Below are positions 24,501 through 39,500 of a stretch of DNA of 64,000 nucleotides, in pieces (position 1 is the stretch's first letter; every line of letters begins with the position of its first letter). The position numbers and the translations under genes are program-made. Source of the stretch: Eopsaltria australis (lineage: Eukaryota; Chordata; Aves; Passeriformes; Petroicidae); the NCBI GenBank assembly GCA_034509425.1, contig JAVTVJ010000070.1, positions 4,216,001-4,280,000 of the forward strand, read 5' to 3'. The notes below the pieces were generated by a model that worked only from the letters and a program-made list of their open reading frames with translations, was not told the origin of the DNA and did no database searches.

Positions 24501-27500
24501 TGTAAATGTGTATATCCTGTGCAAACATTTGTTGGATTAGTGCACTACACACAATGTTCTGTGTTGGTTAAAAGAAATAAGAAAGAAGTTGTAACATACC
24601 CAGCATGTTACAAAAGGCACTTACCCACTTCAATCTCTTACCCCCACAACACTACATCCTTCTTGACCAGCCTTTCCATCTAGTACCAAGGTGCCCTTCT
24701 GTCCTCTCTGTAATTTGCTTTCCTTTCTATATAATTTTCTGACTGAATTTCTATTGTATTGTTAAAAAACTTTTCATAAATAGTTCCTCCAGTCAATAAG
24801 TCTCCTCTACTTTGGTGACTGGATCAAAGTCAAACCATAAATTCTTTGGAAGAAAACATTATTTTGGAAATGGATGACTGCATTTTGTGATACATTTTGT
24901 GTCACTGTGACAAAATACAACTGTGCAGATGATAATAAAAAGCTCTAAACAACAAAGTAAATTCTTTTATGCAGTGCTATAGCAAGTACAGTAGCTTGAC
25001 CTTATGAGGGTACATGTGAGAGTACATCAAGGCAAAATTGCTGTACAATGCCATCCAGTGATGGTGCTTGTTCAGATGAGACCTCTGTGTTTTCAAAGTA
25101 GCTTTGTTACAAAACAAATTGCCTGAACTCTGCAGTTTCTGTAACATTAAATGGATGTGAAAAGACTTAAAATAAGATTAACCCTTCCTCTGCTCATCAT
25201 GAACTCAAGCTTTATTTTTTTAAATGTGAGGTACACCCTGTGAAAACTCTGCAAAGAGATAATTGTCTATATAATTATGAAATACAATATTGTTGAATAC
25301 TAATGTACATCATTGCTTGCTTCTGCTTGGACCCAAAATGTTTACCATGTTTAGCCATGGCTAAGATGCAGCAGCACAAAGGATAAGTCTTGACAATCTG
25401 ACTTCCCTACACTTCCTCTGAAGGTAGAGAAGGGAAATGTCTTCTCTGGGACACTTCATGGAACCTAAATTAGTCTCTTGCTCTGAACTGCCTCCAGAGA
25501 AATCTCTCTCCTTCTGTTTCCACTGCTGAAGGGTCTGGGAGATATCATAGGGATTGTCCTGAAAGATAAGTCTTTTAATAACTGCTTTCTCTAAACCTTT
25601 GAAAAATTAATCACATTTACTCTGCAGCTTTCCGGACAAAATTAATCCATCCAGAACTGTGAGGAAACTGAAATTTACACGTAGTACAGCACTTACGTAA
25701 TTCAGGTGCTTAAGTCACCATCCAGTTCTGCCTAGGATGTGTGTAAATAACAAAGCCAAGCATTTTGTATTTGAAAACAGGTCTCTTTTCAATAAACATT
25801 TTCAATATTCAGTTGCTTGCATTTGCAATTATAGTTAAGAAATAATATCAGAGTTCAATATAATTTTGCAGTTGACAAAACGGAGTTTATTTGCCAGAAG
25901 CTGATTAGTCAGCCAGTGGAGCTGCAGAGGCTCCTACCTTCCTCTCTTCAGCCTTAACTGGCTTTGTCTTTTGCTTGTGCCATGTGAAATACCCACGGGC
26001 ATGAATTATAGCACCTGTATCAGTACATGGCGAATAATCAGTGATTTTCCTACTCTGCCACCTCCCCCAGAAAAAGCTACCAGATCTTTAAAAAGTGTAC
26101 CATATGTCTGCCATGGATCCTGCAGTCAGAGCAGTCTGTAGCAGTGGTTGTGCCCCAGCAAGAAGATAATAAGGAAATCGGGAGTCCAAACAAATTGTGA
26201 CCCTGTGCTGTTCCCATCCTGCTGAGCTCTAGAAGATTGTATTTACCATCACAGTATAGCCAGCTCAGCCCTTACTGTGTCAGTGTTGCCACACCACAAA
26301 CCTCTTCTTCCTATGCAGCCACAGTCTGTCACTGTCTGACATTATCACCCCTGCACAGCACAGTTTTGCCAGGCTTTGTCAAACAACTATCAAGGAAGCA
26401 CAGCAGCAGCTGAAACCCCTCTAGTGGTTAATACATTTAATGTGAGCTGCCAATTACATAATTTGAGTTGCTCATTGTTACAGCTCATGTAGGCATAAAT
26501 GGGGCTTGCAGGGGCATGATTTCAAAACAAGCAATAACCAGCATAAAACATATATTTCTTTGCTTTTAAATCTTTTCCACAGGATGTTCAGTGTTCAAGT
26601 CGATGAAGACAAAGTCCAGACTCAGAGGCTTCCATCAGACCAGCCCATCTCTGTAAAGAAACTCTTTGTGGGGGGTACTTCTGCTCCGTTTCAGACTGCA
26701 CCTATCAGAAACATACCACCATTTGAGGGTTGCATATGGAATCTTGTCATTAATGCCACGTAAGTCTCAATGATGCCAACAAATGTCCAATTAATGAGAT
26801 CTGGTTAAGCTACTTTGGTTGCCAGAAGAAAGTTCATTGTTGCAATGCATCATACTAGCACCAAATCCTAGAATATGATCTGTCTTGGTTATATGCCATT
26901 CCTTTTTTTTGTCTACGGTATATGCTCCACAGGCTGTGCAATTAATGAGCTGTTTTACAGACAAGCCAACACTGTCTATCCATGGAATCAGAGAAATTCA
27001 ACAGTAACACTGCAGTAAGATGTGCATCAGCGATAGGTATTTATGATGTACTGTAACACTTTATTTTAGGTAAGGGTGACTTCCAAGTGAAGTCAAAGTT
27101 CTGAGAGCCACCATGGGAATCAATTTACTTTGTGGAAAGTGCAGTAATCTGGAAGGAACATTTGAGTAAAAGGAAAGGCAATGGTGAATAAAATAAAACC
27201 TCTATAGAAAGTTTCCATCTAAATCTTTCTTTCAAATATCTGAAGTACCTAAATTAGGATTTTATCACTCCACATCAGAGTAAAGAACTTCTCTGCAATA
27301 CCATTGAAACTACGTAGGCCTGTAAAGTTTGCCAAAGAGCATGCCTGTCTCTCTGCACTGACTGTAGGAAGAAAAGCCAATGGTCACTACCACGTCTAGT
27401 TTAAGTGTCCTGCTTCTGTACCTGTACGGGATGGGACGAGTCCTGGCTTTTGTATCCTGTGAAATTACACTGCAGCGTATAGCTGTTCTTTACAAATGGG

Positions 27501-30500
27501 TGGTAAAAAGGCAGAAAAACTAATAACAGACATCACTCTTGTTGTGTGTTCTCAGCCCCATGGACTTCGCTCAACCTGTGTCCTTTGAAAATGCACACAT
27601 TGGCCGATGTCCCACACTAGAGCCAGAAGTTAGGCCACCTGATGATGAAGATAAGCCAACTCGTGCAACAGTTCTGGTCCAACCTGAGCCAGACACTAAT
27701 GGGGAGAAAGAAGGGCCAAGAATCCCTTCTGCTTCTCCTCCTCCAACACCCTCTCTACCATCAACACTTGTAAGTATAAATCACTTCAGTCAGGTAGAGT
27801 TTGAAGAGTTTCTTTTTCCAGGCAAAATTGAAAGGCTATTCATCAACAATAATTAAGCACTTTGCCACAAAAGCAGTAACAATTCAGCATGATACTGCAA
27901 ATGGAACACATTGTTGCAGGTCAGTAAAACCTGTGGATAATGGAAAACTGGTTGATATAATTTGCTTGGATTATCACAACAGTAATTTAAAGAATGGTAT
28001 AGCTTTAGAATTCTCTTTGGCTTGCATATTTAGCCGTAAACTCTTACACTTCAGGATGTAAGCCAAGCCATATCTGCTTGAGGTTGGAAGTTTTCCTGTG
28101 GGAAATCCATCTTATTATGATATTTCATGTGCTGTTCTCTGATACACATGATAACAGCCATGTCAGTGACAGGATGAAGAAAAAGCTAAACCAGGAGGCC
28201 TATTTGATATTGCAATTTCTCCACTGCTATTTTATAACTTTAGTCAGGAGAATTTCAAAGTGATACCCTAGTCACTGCTAAATTGAGCTCAACTGTTGTT
28301 ACCAGAAATAAACAGCTAAATAGTGGCAAGCAGTCTCATACAACAAAATTTAAGGAAGAAACTTCTTCTCTCACAAGTGTAATACTTTTATAAGTTGATA
28401 CAACATTTTACTGTTCACAAAGTATATGTTTACACATCTAAATATTAAAATGAATAGTATATACGCTGGAAAACATTTTGGAGGGGAAAATAATTTGTAT
28501 TTTGTTAAACATTAATACAACCAACAGGTTTATGCAGGCTATAGTTCAGTTTGAATGAGGCTTCAAAATGGTGTGAAATCACCATCAGACATCACATGCC
28601 TGCAAATGGGTTCAAGAGAGGCAAGCTCCATCTCAGTTATTCCGTGCCCTGAGCCCCACAGGTACAAACACCAGCCTCCCAATGCTCGAGGGCAGCGGTT
28701 GTGATTTGTTCCCACAAGGTGGAGTAGTTGTAGCACCAGGGCTCCAATGCAGCTTTTCTGTTGGGAGCTGAAAGCAAATTTGCAGTAAAGTAAGTCTACT
28801 ATAGAAAGATAAGGAACCAGGCAACCACAAGGTTAAAAGGATTATCCAGTTTAATGCTCACTGTTGTGAAGGAATGCAGTGAAAGAGCAAGGGCATGCTT
28901 TCTGAGACTATAAACACTAACATTTGAAATAACAAAATTGAGAGGAATAGATCTACTCATTCATATCAGAAACTAGTCCCATTCCAACTAGGTGTATCAT
29001 GTATCTAGAGCTGTGATAATTTAAAACTGGAATTCAAAATAAAAATCTAAATAAAACACCATTATTCCACTTCTGTCTTGGAAATAATGAAACTGTTTTA
29101 GTATGCTGAAGACTTGAAACTCTTTTAAATAAGGCAAGCTTTTGGATGTACATTCATATTGGTGAGTTCTTCAAAAGTATTTTAAAGGGGTCTGTTGCAA
29201 CAAAGTAACTACAGTCTGATAATGAGGTAGAACTCATATGAGGGTACACTCATACAGCAGTAAATTATACAGAATCTCAGTGTAGAAGGACTGTATGTGG
29301 CAAATGTACAGCAGAAAGAAATATTTTCACATAGGAGGTTAAATAAGGTGTATGTTCTATTTAAGTCCTTTTAGGACCTTTTTAACCTACATGCATCTGT
29401 CTGCATGTAAAAGGGGAGGGCAGTTGGATCCCAAAGAAGGAAAAAACTACCCTGTACTAAACACAAGACAAGATCCATAAGCAGGACAGTTGGGAAATAC
29501 ACCAGCCACCAGCCTGCTGCTTCTTGCTGTGAATGCCAGAATGTTCCTCAGCACTGAGTGGTTGCTGCTTCTGCCTCACCTTCTTCCCTGCTTCTCAGGG
29601 CTCGCTTGCTGCTGAAACGAAGAGCGCCAGCCTCACTTCTGCCTTTGACTCCATCACGGTACCTCCCACTTCTGGTCCATGCCTTTCTGCACTGTGTTAT
29701 TAACAGTATCCAGTGAACTGTGGGGACTGCTTCAGTGCTTTTTCTACTAATTGCTTTCTTTGTAATTACTAATACAGCAAATGAGAATATGGAAAATGTG
29801 TTACAGCCCACCAGTGGCCTTTTCTGTTCTTCATTTTCTCTGCCATACACCAAACTTCTTGACCTACTAGTCAAGTCCCTGATATCTTACAAGACTGAAG
29901 TAAAGTGCAGCTGAAGATACGTTAAGCAGCCAGGACACATTAAGGCCATTACTCAAAAAGCAAAGCTGAGATATTCTAATACAGGCTGGTGATCCATGCT
30001 TAGTGCACAGTCTTGTGAAAGCTGTAAAGCTGGCTGTCCTGAGATAAAACAAAAGCAGACACAGGCTTGTGAATAAATTATGGAAGTTTTTTAAACATGC
30101 CCTAATGATTTTTTTTTCTTTTTGCTGACTCTTCCACATCAGCCTAATGAAGACTTACTATTATAAGTAGTTATTAGTAAATAATGGGTGTATTCTATGA
30201 TTCTAATCACCATGGTGTGTTGGATGCTCTCCCGCTCTCCTTGCCCTTTCTTACAGTCATCCTGCTGCAGTGAAGAAAAACTGCAGTGTTTACTGATCCT
30301 GGGGAGGAGACTGTGTCAGGTTTGGACCCTTTACTACCATATACCAGCCTAGGATTAAATTTACTGTCAGAATATTTCCTTTTACTATGTAAAATGTAAA
30401 AGTGTGCCAGAGAAAGATGTGTGTATGTATTTCCCAATTCTTTCCAGTACCAGTTGTTATTCCCTATCTTCAAATTTTAACAAGCTCAAATGTAATTGGA

Positions 30501-33500
30501 GGTATTATATGCATAGTATTGTCATTAACTTAGTTGTTAGACTTCTAGATAAGCCTAAGCTTAAAATAATTCAAAATTTTACCCTGCATTATGGGAATAA
30601 TATTTTTTTCCTTTTTGATGATCACCGGAAGACTGGTATCATACATTCATAACCTTGCTTGTTCCTAGTGAATTTCCCCTGTTTTTTCCCTCCATTGTGT
30701 ATTATGTATCATTCGTTCTTGTCATAATGCATGGTGTTCTACTCTGTCATATTCAAAGCAGAGCATTCATTATGCAAAACTGTATTTTAGAGGTGTTCTA
30801 TACTGTTATGAAGATCTTTGTAATGTGTGAAAGCAAAAAATATTGCTGAAAAACTGAGTGAGAGAGGGAAAGAAATTTCCTCTTTGCAGTTGAAATCTCA
30901 GGGCTTAAGTCACTCATGACATTTTCAAAATGTTTCAGAGAAAGAACTCTGTCAGCAAGGCACTGCACCTTGTGCTTTGCAAGTCCCTGCTGAGTCAGGG
31001 CTCAAATAGGAGACTGTCACCAATCCAAAATGATAGCAGCCACAGTGCTTAAAAACAGAGCTTGCGGCTATCAAAGTTTGTTTCTTTCCCAGCGGTATTG
31101 TCTGATATTGTGTTGAGTTAGATCCTTTGAGTAGTTTCTTCACAATACTCTCAGTGGGAGGCAAAAGCCAGACATGAGTAGAAGCTGGTAATTACCGTGG
31201 TCTCGCATTGCCCCAGGCACCCCTATACAAGAGCTTTAGGACCAGAGATTAAAAGACCTGGTGAAATTAAAAGGAGAAAATTACAGTGGACAGAAGATAT
31301 TTTACCTTGTATTGTTGCACCACTTTGAGATTAATAGAAGTGGAACTAGAGGGAGGGATTTCTTTCTTTACGACCTGGGTAATGTCTCTACGTTAGACAG
31401 CTGGGGGATTTTGAGAGTTGTTACATCTATCCATCAGTTATTCAGATTCCCCGACTGTTTGTGAGGGCCTTTCATCAGCACCGGGGGAAACAACAGCACA
31501 TTACGCAAAGAATACAGTTGTAAAACAATATAAAGAAGTAAAATGAGGGACTCATTGACAGCTGCAGGATCTGAAACTACTTTTAACTCATTATTTTTAA
31601 GGTGACTGGATTTCAAGTTGACAACAAAGCATCCCTTTAAAACTTAAATCTTGTTTCATTTCTGTAAGAGGGCATCCTACTGTGTAAAACTCGGTTATGT
31701 GAGCTAAGAGTACACTGAGCAGCCTGGAAATCACTTAAGACTCTTGTAAATGTCCACTGGTGAAAGCATGAAAGCAGCAATGTTCATACATTACTTTTAT
31801 TTGTTTTTACGGCCAGCTTAATGAGCTCTGCTTTTACACCAAGTTCCTGTCATACTGGTTTATAACGTTAGCTGGTGTGATGAGACATCAGCACACAGGA
31901 AAATTGCAGGGCCAGTCTCTAGACTAGGTACAATATTCTCAGTCCTGAGCAGCTGGGAGACTCCCAGCATATGCACAGCTGAGACAGATGCAAAATAAGA
32001 AGTTTGTATGGTTGCTGTATGTTTTGCAGGATTCCTGTGCTGCTGACACAGAACCAGCCATTTTAGAAGGTGGCAAGCAGTTTGGTCTTTCAAGGAACAG
32101 CCACATTGCAGTTGCATTTGATGACACCAAAGTGAAAAACAGGTATGTTGTTTGTTTCAGCAATGAGTTTTGATAGAATAATGTCAAAATAAAGTGCCCC
32201 TCCTAATTCTCTCAAAGGCATCTCCCAAAACTACGGACATAATCTGAAAAGATCACATCCAATGACTAATTTCATTAAGCAAACCTAAAAAAGCAGAATA
32301 ATGGAACCAGGTCGTGCAACTAACTTCAGAGATTGGTTTTTCAGAGGAAAGGTTTTTGCAGTTAACTTGATAATTTCTTTTAATAAGCAAAACTTCTCTC
32401 CCTTTTCCTCCAGTAGTTAAGATCAAACTTGCATGGTAAACAGAAAAAATGACATTGTTACCCCAAATTATAATATTATATACATATAGATGTTGACATG
32501 CAAAGGAATTCCATGAACTGTTGATTAAAATGCAGCTTTTTTCAATGGATTTGTGAAGCTAGAGCTTGTTAGTTGTTCATTTTTGCTCTGAAGGCACATG
32601 GTCATTAGCAAATGTGCCGTGTCACATCACTAAGCAATTTTACTGATTATAGTTTCCAAATCCATTAGCCTCACACTTACTTATCCCTATAAAGATGTTG
32701 TACCACATATCCTAATTTTAGAAAACTAGGAATGATCCTGGCCTAATCATTTTCATGCATTGATTTTTCACATTTATTTTATCAGCTGCTGTCAGGTACT
32801 AACTTTGCAGCTCAGCTTGAGCAGAGTTAGTGATGTGTTGCCAGTACAACCTTAGCATTAGAGAATCTAAATAATTTCTTTACTGGTTCTTTGCTGTGGA
32901 GGAGGTTCTCAACATTTCCGTTCTGTCCGAGAGGTCAGCAGGTTTGCTCAGACACAGCCTCATTTTCTCTTGGGAGAGATCAGAATAAGTGTTTTATATC
33001 CTCATTGTAAACTCTTCTGTCTGCATCTTTAAAAGTTTTGCAGCCTGTCTTCAGGCAATACAACTCATTAGAAACTCAACATTTGCCAGCTGTCACTACA
33101 GCTCTCTCCTCTTTGTGAGCATTATGTGTGTGGATGATGGATAACGCTGCTGGAATTTTACAAGTGCTTGGATTTTCTAGCTGTTACAGCTGCAGCTGAG
33201 AATTACATCTTGAAATTCTATGCCAAGTCTGTAGTTTTGTATCTCCATAGCAAAGGAACTAATGAATGCTCACATGTCAGGGAGCAGATATGTGTGAAAT
33301 GCAATTTGCATATAACCAAATTATTTTTCTTGAATTCTAATGGACAAGTAAAATCGGCCACTAGCTGTATAATTTTTTTTTTAGAAAAAACACAAAAGGT
33401 AAAGCAGATGAATTTGTCTAGTGCCTGACTTCAAATGTCTTTTCCTTTGTTACTGTTTCCTGTTTGTTTGATTTCTAGGCTTACAATTGAATTTGAAGTC

Positions 33501-36500
33501 CGAACCACAGCTGATTCTGGCTTGCTGTTTTATATGGCTCGCATCAACCATGCTGATTTTGCTACAGTTCAGATAAAGAATGGTCTGCCTTACTTCAGTT
33601 ATGATCTGGGGAGTGGAAACACCAGCACAGTGGTTTCCAACAAAATAAATGATGGCCAGTGGCACCAGGTATAATAGTCTGTAATTCTAAATTATTCTTT
33701 GTAATGGTAAGAGTGAGCTTTGTTTTGCCTTGAGATATTCGCAAAATGTAGTCCACACAAGCCAAACTTTACAACTAGTATTTTCTGTGAATGAAAAAAA
33801 ATCATGTAGCAAAATTTGTGTTAGATGCACTGGTACACAGAAATTTATCCTTCAGGAAACACATATTTCTGGACATATTAAAATATGTGCCATGTATAGT
33901 AAAGAACTGCAGAAAATGTTCCTTCCTGCTTAATAGGGCTCATGTGAGTATCAGCTCATGATGATGGAATACATCATTAAAACCAGTTGTTTCTACATTA
34001 ATAATGTCATTGTTAAGCCAGAGTGCTAAGAACAAAGGGGAAAAAAAAGAAGTAACATATAAGTAAACCTTCCCTGGATTATTGATTCAGTAGGGAATAA
34101 CCATGATATTCATGGGTGTATTTGGCAGTACCTTCTGTGACTTTATGAGAGGGAGCATTATATGCAATGCCTGTGGCATTTGGATGCTAAGAGAAGGAAT
34201 GATATCACAACCGTGAAATTTACTATTTACTGGGCCAAGGACAACAGACACACAGTATATTCATTAGGTGGCATGCTGGAAGGCACCATTAAAGACAGAA
34301 GCAAAGTATCCATGTAACTATGTGTTGAATTTTATACTATAAGTTACATTGAATTTTGTACAGCTATTTAGAAATTCAGCATCCACATCTCATCCCCAAA
34401 TGAGAAAAAAATCTAATTACATTTTCTCTTACACTTTAATAGCCTCATTCGCACTCTGTTCTCAAAGAATTTTATTTTCACGAGATTTTTAGTCATGAAC
34501 TTTTTGATGATAGCAACTGCTCTACACCAAGGTATTTCATAAATGGAAAAAATGAAGTTGTAGTAATCATTTATCTCTTTCATATAATGCCCGGGAGCAC
34601 TGGCAGCAGACCAAAGCCCCATTCTGCTACTCCCTCTGCACATACAGAAGCAATGCTTTTGCTTCTTTAGCCATTTTCTCTTTATTCTAAGAGAACTAAA
34701 TGGAGCATATATTTCTTAATGGAAGATTGTGCTCTTTGGGCATACAGTTTGACACTCCACCAGAGAGGGCCCCTTTTTGTAGATCCTATTTCTGTGGCGG
34801 AGAATGGAGACAAAGTCACAGTTCCCAAAAACACAAAAAAATGTTGAGAAGGAGGAGGAAGGAAGGCAATGTTTTTAGGAAACGGCCATAGTCTTTGTTT
34901 CTGAGAAAGCAGGGTATTCTCCATAAAATAATCTTTTAGTGACAACCTTTTCTCCATTTGAAATGATTAGGTTAAAAACATTTCCATCCGTCCTACAGAA
35001 GCGACTTGGTGCTGCAGCTATCCTGCTGTCTGTTTAGGGCCTCTGTAAGAATGTCTGTTCCCAGTTCCTGTCTCACTCACCTCATCTTCCTTCTGCCCCT
35101 GGTGTAATTTTCCATCTCAAATTCACAGTTGCCTGTAAAGACCAAGTTCAGGCCCTCACCTTCAGGCCACCCTTGTCAGTGTTCAGTCATTCCCAGTGCA
35201 TGACAGATACACTGCCACACTGGAGCAGAAGCAGCCATGTTAAAGAAAAGCCAAAAAATGCTGTTTGTCTCTCTTTGCTACTCTGATAAGCCAACTACTG
35301 TGCTGCTTAGAAACCTGCTAACATGCATGATGCATTTTGCATTTATCCCTTTTTTATGCAGAACCATTATTATACTGATTTGTAGAGATTTCAGTATAAA
35401 CTTTTGGAAAAACATTTGCCTGGAATTTCCTCAGTTCTTCAACAACTGCACTCCCTCCATGCGATTCACACTCCATTTGTCTGAACAGAAGTCATAATAC
35501 CAAGAGAACATAGTTGGTATTATATTTACTCTAGCATGAACTATGATCTGAGGCATGTCCAAGCTAGTGGAATCATAAACTCAATATTGTCTGCAAATAT
35601 GTGCTGCTATAAGGATTTGCAACCAGTGCCATAACGTTCAGCATTTATTCTGAAGTACTTATCTATTCTCAGTACTTAAAATTGCTGTCTGATTCCAGGA
35701 AAAAAATATTGTGCCATGCCTATTACAGCATAACAATGAAGCATTTTAAGGGAATCTCAAGTCTTTTCAGTAATTCTAGTACATAATTGTCATGATGCCT
35801 CCTGACCCAGATGCAAGTAAAACACAGTCAGATGTTGACACAAAACCTTGCTCAGGAGCTTTGTTCCATAAATATTATCCATAGCTGCTGCCATGGTACT
35901 TCTGTAACAACTCCTACTACTTTCTCATGTATTGTTATATATTTTGGACTGTAAGACTGGTTACAATCTGGAAATGCTTGGTTGTCAGAAAACAATCTGT
36001 AATTGTATCGCATTTTTGTGTCTTTCTAGATAAAAGTAAGTCGAGTGAAGCAAGAAGGAAACCTCATAGTAGATGGTGTTTCTAACAGCACTGTGAGCCC
36101 CAAGAAGGCCGATATACTGGATGTTGTAGGAATGCTGTATGTGGGAGGATTGCCCATTAACTACACAACCAGGAGAATTGGTCCGGTAAGCAAATTTATT
36201 TAAGTTGTCTTAACTGCCTTAAGTATGTCTTGATTGGTGTCAGTGTCTTCCAGTTTTGTTTAGTCTTGCTTTTCCCTCAGACTGCTCAAGAATATGGATA
36301 AAATGGAACTTATTGGAGGTAAACAACATTTTGTCAGTGGAAAGATCTGACTCAGAATCCAGTTAATGCAAAAAAAAAAAAAAAAGCAAAAAAAAAAAAG
36401 CAAAGTTATTTACTGTTTTGCAAAAGCAGAAAGTTCCATATACTTGCACCCACCTGGGTCACTGCACAACTAGAGTATAGGTTCCTGAGTACCACTTGCC

Positions 36501-39500
36501 CTTTCTCTTGGCTGTAATTAATCTAGCAGCAAATACTAATAAACAGTGAAAGGATCTCCTACAACGAGCAGCAGAAGTCAAAATTACACTGGTCTGAGTA
36601 CCCAGTAGTATTGCTGCTTACTGTAATAATCAGTTTTGTGTTGCTATTACTAAAAGAGGAGAGAGTTTGTTTTGAAGGAAGGCCATGAAAATTCTGTTGT
36701 CCTCTTTCTGTTTCCAAATTAAATGTGCATATATCTATTTATCATTGTTTTGGTTCAAATGCCCGGCTTCCATGCTAACATGGAAGATGACAGACAGCCC
36801 AGAGAAATAAATATAATTTTGGCCTAAATTTTGTAGAGTTAACCAGGAACACTGTATTCTCTCACCTAGACCTTTTACTGCATCTACCTGCACAACTCCA
36901 TGCCAGTCATCTCACTGATGCCCTTCCAGCCTCCCAAGATACACCAGTATCAGAATGGGAGAAAAACCTCTTCTATGCTTTCTTTTGCTCTCTGTGAAGA
37001 GGGTTCTTTCAAAGCAGAAGCCAGAACCACAGTGAATTTAATTACAGCAAGCAGCAAATTTGGCATCTAGCGCAGCACAATTTAGACACACAAAAAATGG
37101 AATGTCAGTAGGAGCTATGTTTGGGTTCATTTTGGGTAGATACAGAGAATACATAAAGAGCAGGAGCACGAATCTGGTGAGGAAGCAAAACAGTCCCTCA
37201 AAGAAGATGCACATGAGTAAATACCATTATACCAAGATGTTTATGGAATGGAAAATACCATTATATGGTATATGGAAAATACTGTGGACAGGCAAGAGTT
37301 CCCTTAGTGAGTAGACAAAATAAATCCTAGATATTGCTTAAGGCCCTGTATTGACTCATGACTAGGGAATGAAGGGGATGGGTAACCACTCTACATCTGA
37401 GAGTTGTATTTCATAAAGCAAACTGACCTGTAAGGTCATGTTTCTTAGTAAATAATTGATTGTGCAGAAAGCCCAAATTCAGGCAAATCTACTGATCATT
37501 TGGATTTACCAAACCAGATGTGAGGCACTGAAAACCAACAGCAATTCTTAACTACCCACAACATCTAATTCCTAGTAGTATCAATTTATGCTCTTTGAAA
37601 TAGATCTGCAATTTACAAGTACTAATCTAAGGGGAAAGATAACACTAAGTCCTTACCTATCGCTATTTGTCAGAGGTAATGGAGGGAACCCATGCAGATA
37701 AATGGCTCAGTCTGACAATAGCAGTCACATCAGGTCCTGACAGTCTTATGTGCTTTGGGATTTAAATGAAGCTGTGATTTCAAATGTCATGTAAAAACCG
37801 GTGCTTGCCTTCCAGTCATGCTCAGTAGAATACACCGCAATGTATGAGACAGCGTTGTGTTGTAGCTTCATGTAGAAGACTCTGAAGCAAACCAGGTTGA
37901 AAGGATGTGTTAGGCCTTTCTTCTAAACACACATTAGCCTTTTTAGACAGTAACCTATTACATAACCATAGGTGTCTTGGCTTCCTTTTCAGTGTAGTAG
38001 ACTGATATCCACTTGTTAGCTTCAGCAGATGTCACATTTTAAGCACTCAAAACTCTGCTTTCAGCAAAAGAGGTCATATTACCTGTTCCCATGCTAAAGT
38101 GTAACCAGATTTGCTTTCCCGTAGGGAAGAGAAAATTGTAAAGTTAGAGAAAGTTATTGAATTGTCTACAAATCTTGCATTTCTGTGATTTATTCTTGCA
38201 GTGAAGGTTTGTTGTGTTTTCTGACATTACTCTTTTTTGATAACAAGATTTGTTGATCTGGAGATGACTGCTTAGAAATTACAAAAAGGACTATTTATGA
38301 AAAATCTGACAGAAAGCATTGTTCAGCTCAGAACTGAATTTATTCACTGGTATTGCTCAAGTTTTCATGAAAATATTATACAGGTGTATTTAGCTGTAAT
38401 AAGCTATATAATTTCACAGTACATACAGCTTTGATTTACAAGAAAATTAATTTTTGGAAATTTTCCAATTATGGGTCAGAATATTGGTAGAGGACATAGT
38501 GTGCAGAGTCAAGACTTCTCTCTGCAGGTGTTCCTTTGTCCTTTTTGCATTTGTACGTATTTCTCGGCTGAATTTTATACTGATGTTTATTTTCCTCCTT
38601 ACTACTGCACTGCTTATGAACATACCTTCTTTTTCTTCCTCCAAGTACACGATGTATCATTTTCCTCTGTCTCACTGGTATCAGGGATAGATTTTCCTAA
38701 CTCCTTAAGTCAAAGATCAAAGCCTCTCTCTGAATCTGAGAACCAAAATGCAACTTCTGCAGACCTTGAAGGGAAAAGGGTAGAGAGAGCTCTGGAGGAG
38801 ATGCCAGTGGCTTTCAGAGGTCCCACTGGAATGCCCTGGTCACACCCAGAGCAACCCCTGCCCCAGGCAGGTTCCTGGGTACTCAAACCACCGTTCTAAA
38901 TGTGCCCAGACCACCAGCTGGGGGTCACAGCCATGTGTGCCCAGTGCAGAAGCCAAACTGGAGCTGCAGTTTGCAACTCTGCACAGGCAGAGCCTCCATA
39001 GACATGAGCACATTCCCTGCCTCCACCTGCCTCTCTGGCCCACTGAGTGGCCCTGATCACTGCAGTCATCAGACTGTGTACAGTCAACAGCCATCACACA
39101 GGCTTTGTTCATTTTAGTAGCGATGTTACCTGCATCACCTCTTTCTTACCATGCAACATTAGGCCCACAGTAAAGTGTTTAAAGGAAAGGAAAAAAGAAA
39201 ACCCACCTAGTAAAATTACCAGCAGCCCAGAGAACTATAGCCACTATCTTCATCTACTTGCAAACCCCATAACCCAGTCAATTAAAAAGGCAAAGTATAG
39301 GCCATTAAATTCCTGCATTGCTGATGTAATTTGCTATGTTTCATTAGGCAGTGTATTATTTTATGTCCCCTCCATTAAGCCAAATAGATGTGACTCAGAT
39401 CACATCCCTGAAAAGTAATGTAATTCATCCTCAGTATGACTAAGAGTAGACTCCAATTACAATCAGATATTAAGGATTAGCCATGTAAAATTCAAGTTTT

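Noticed and set aside
30190..30210. ATTCTATGATTCTA resembling a CR1 tail
   Set aside because: No CR1 body adjoins it on either side, so chance or an unrecognisable relic.
38471..38899. 142-codon open frame in intron 17
   Set aside because: Rich in Phe, Tyr and Cys from T-rich DNA, then Pro-rich from the GC-rich block; no recognisable family and no splice context.
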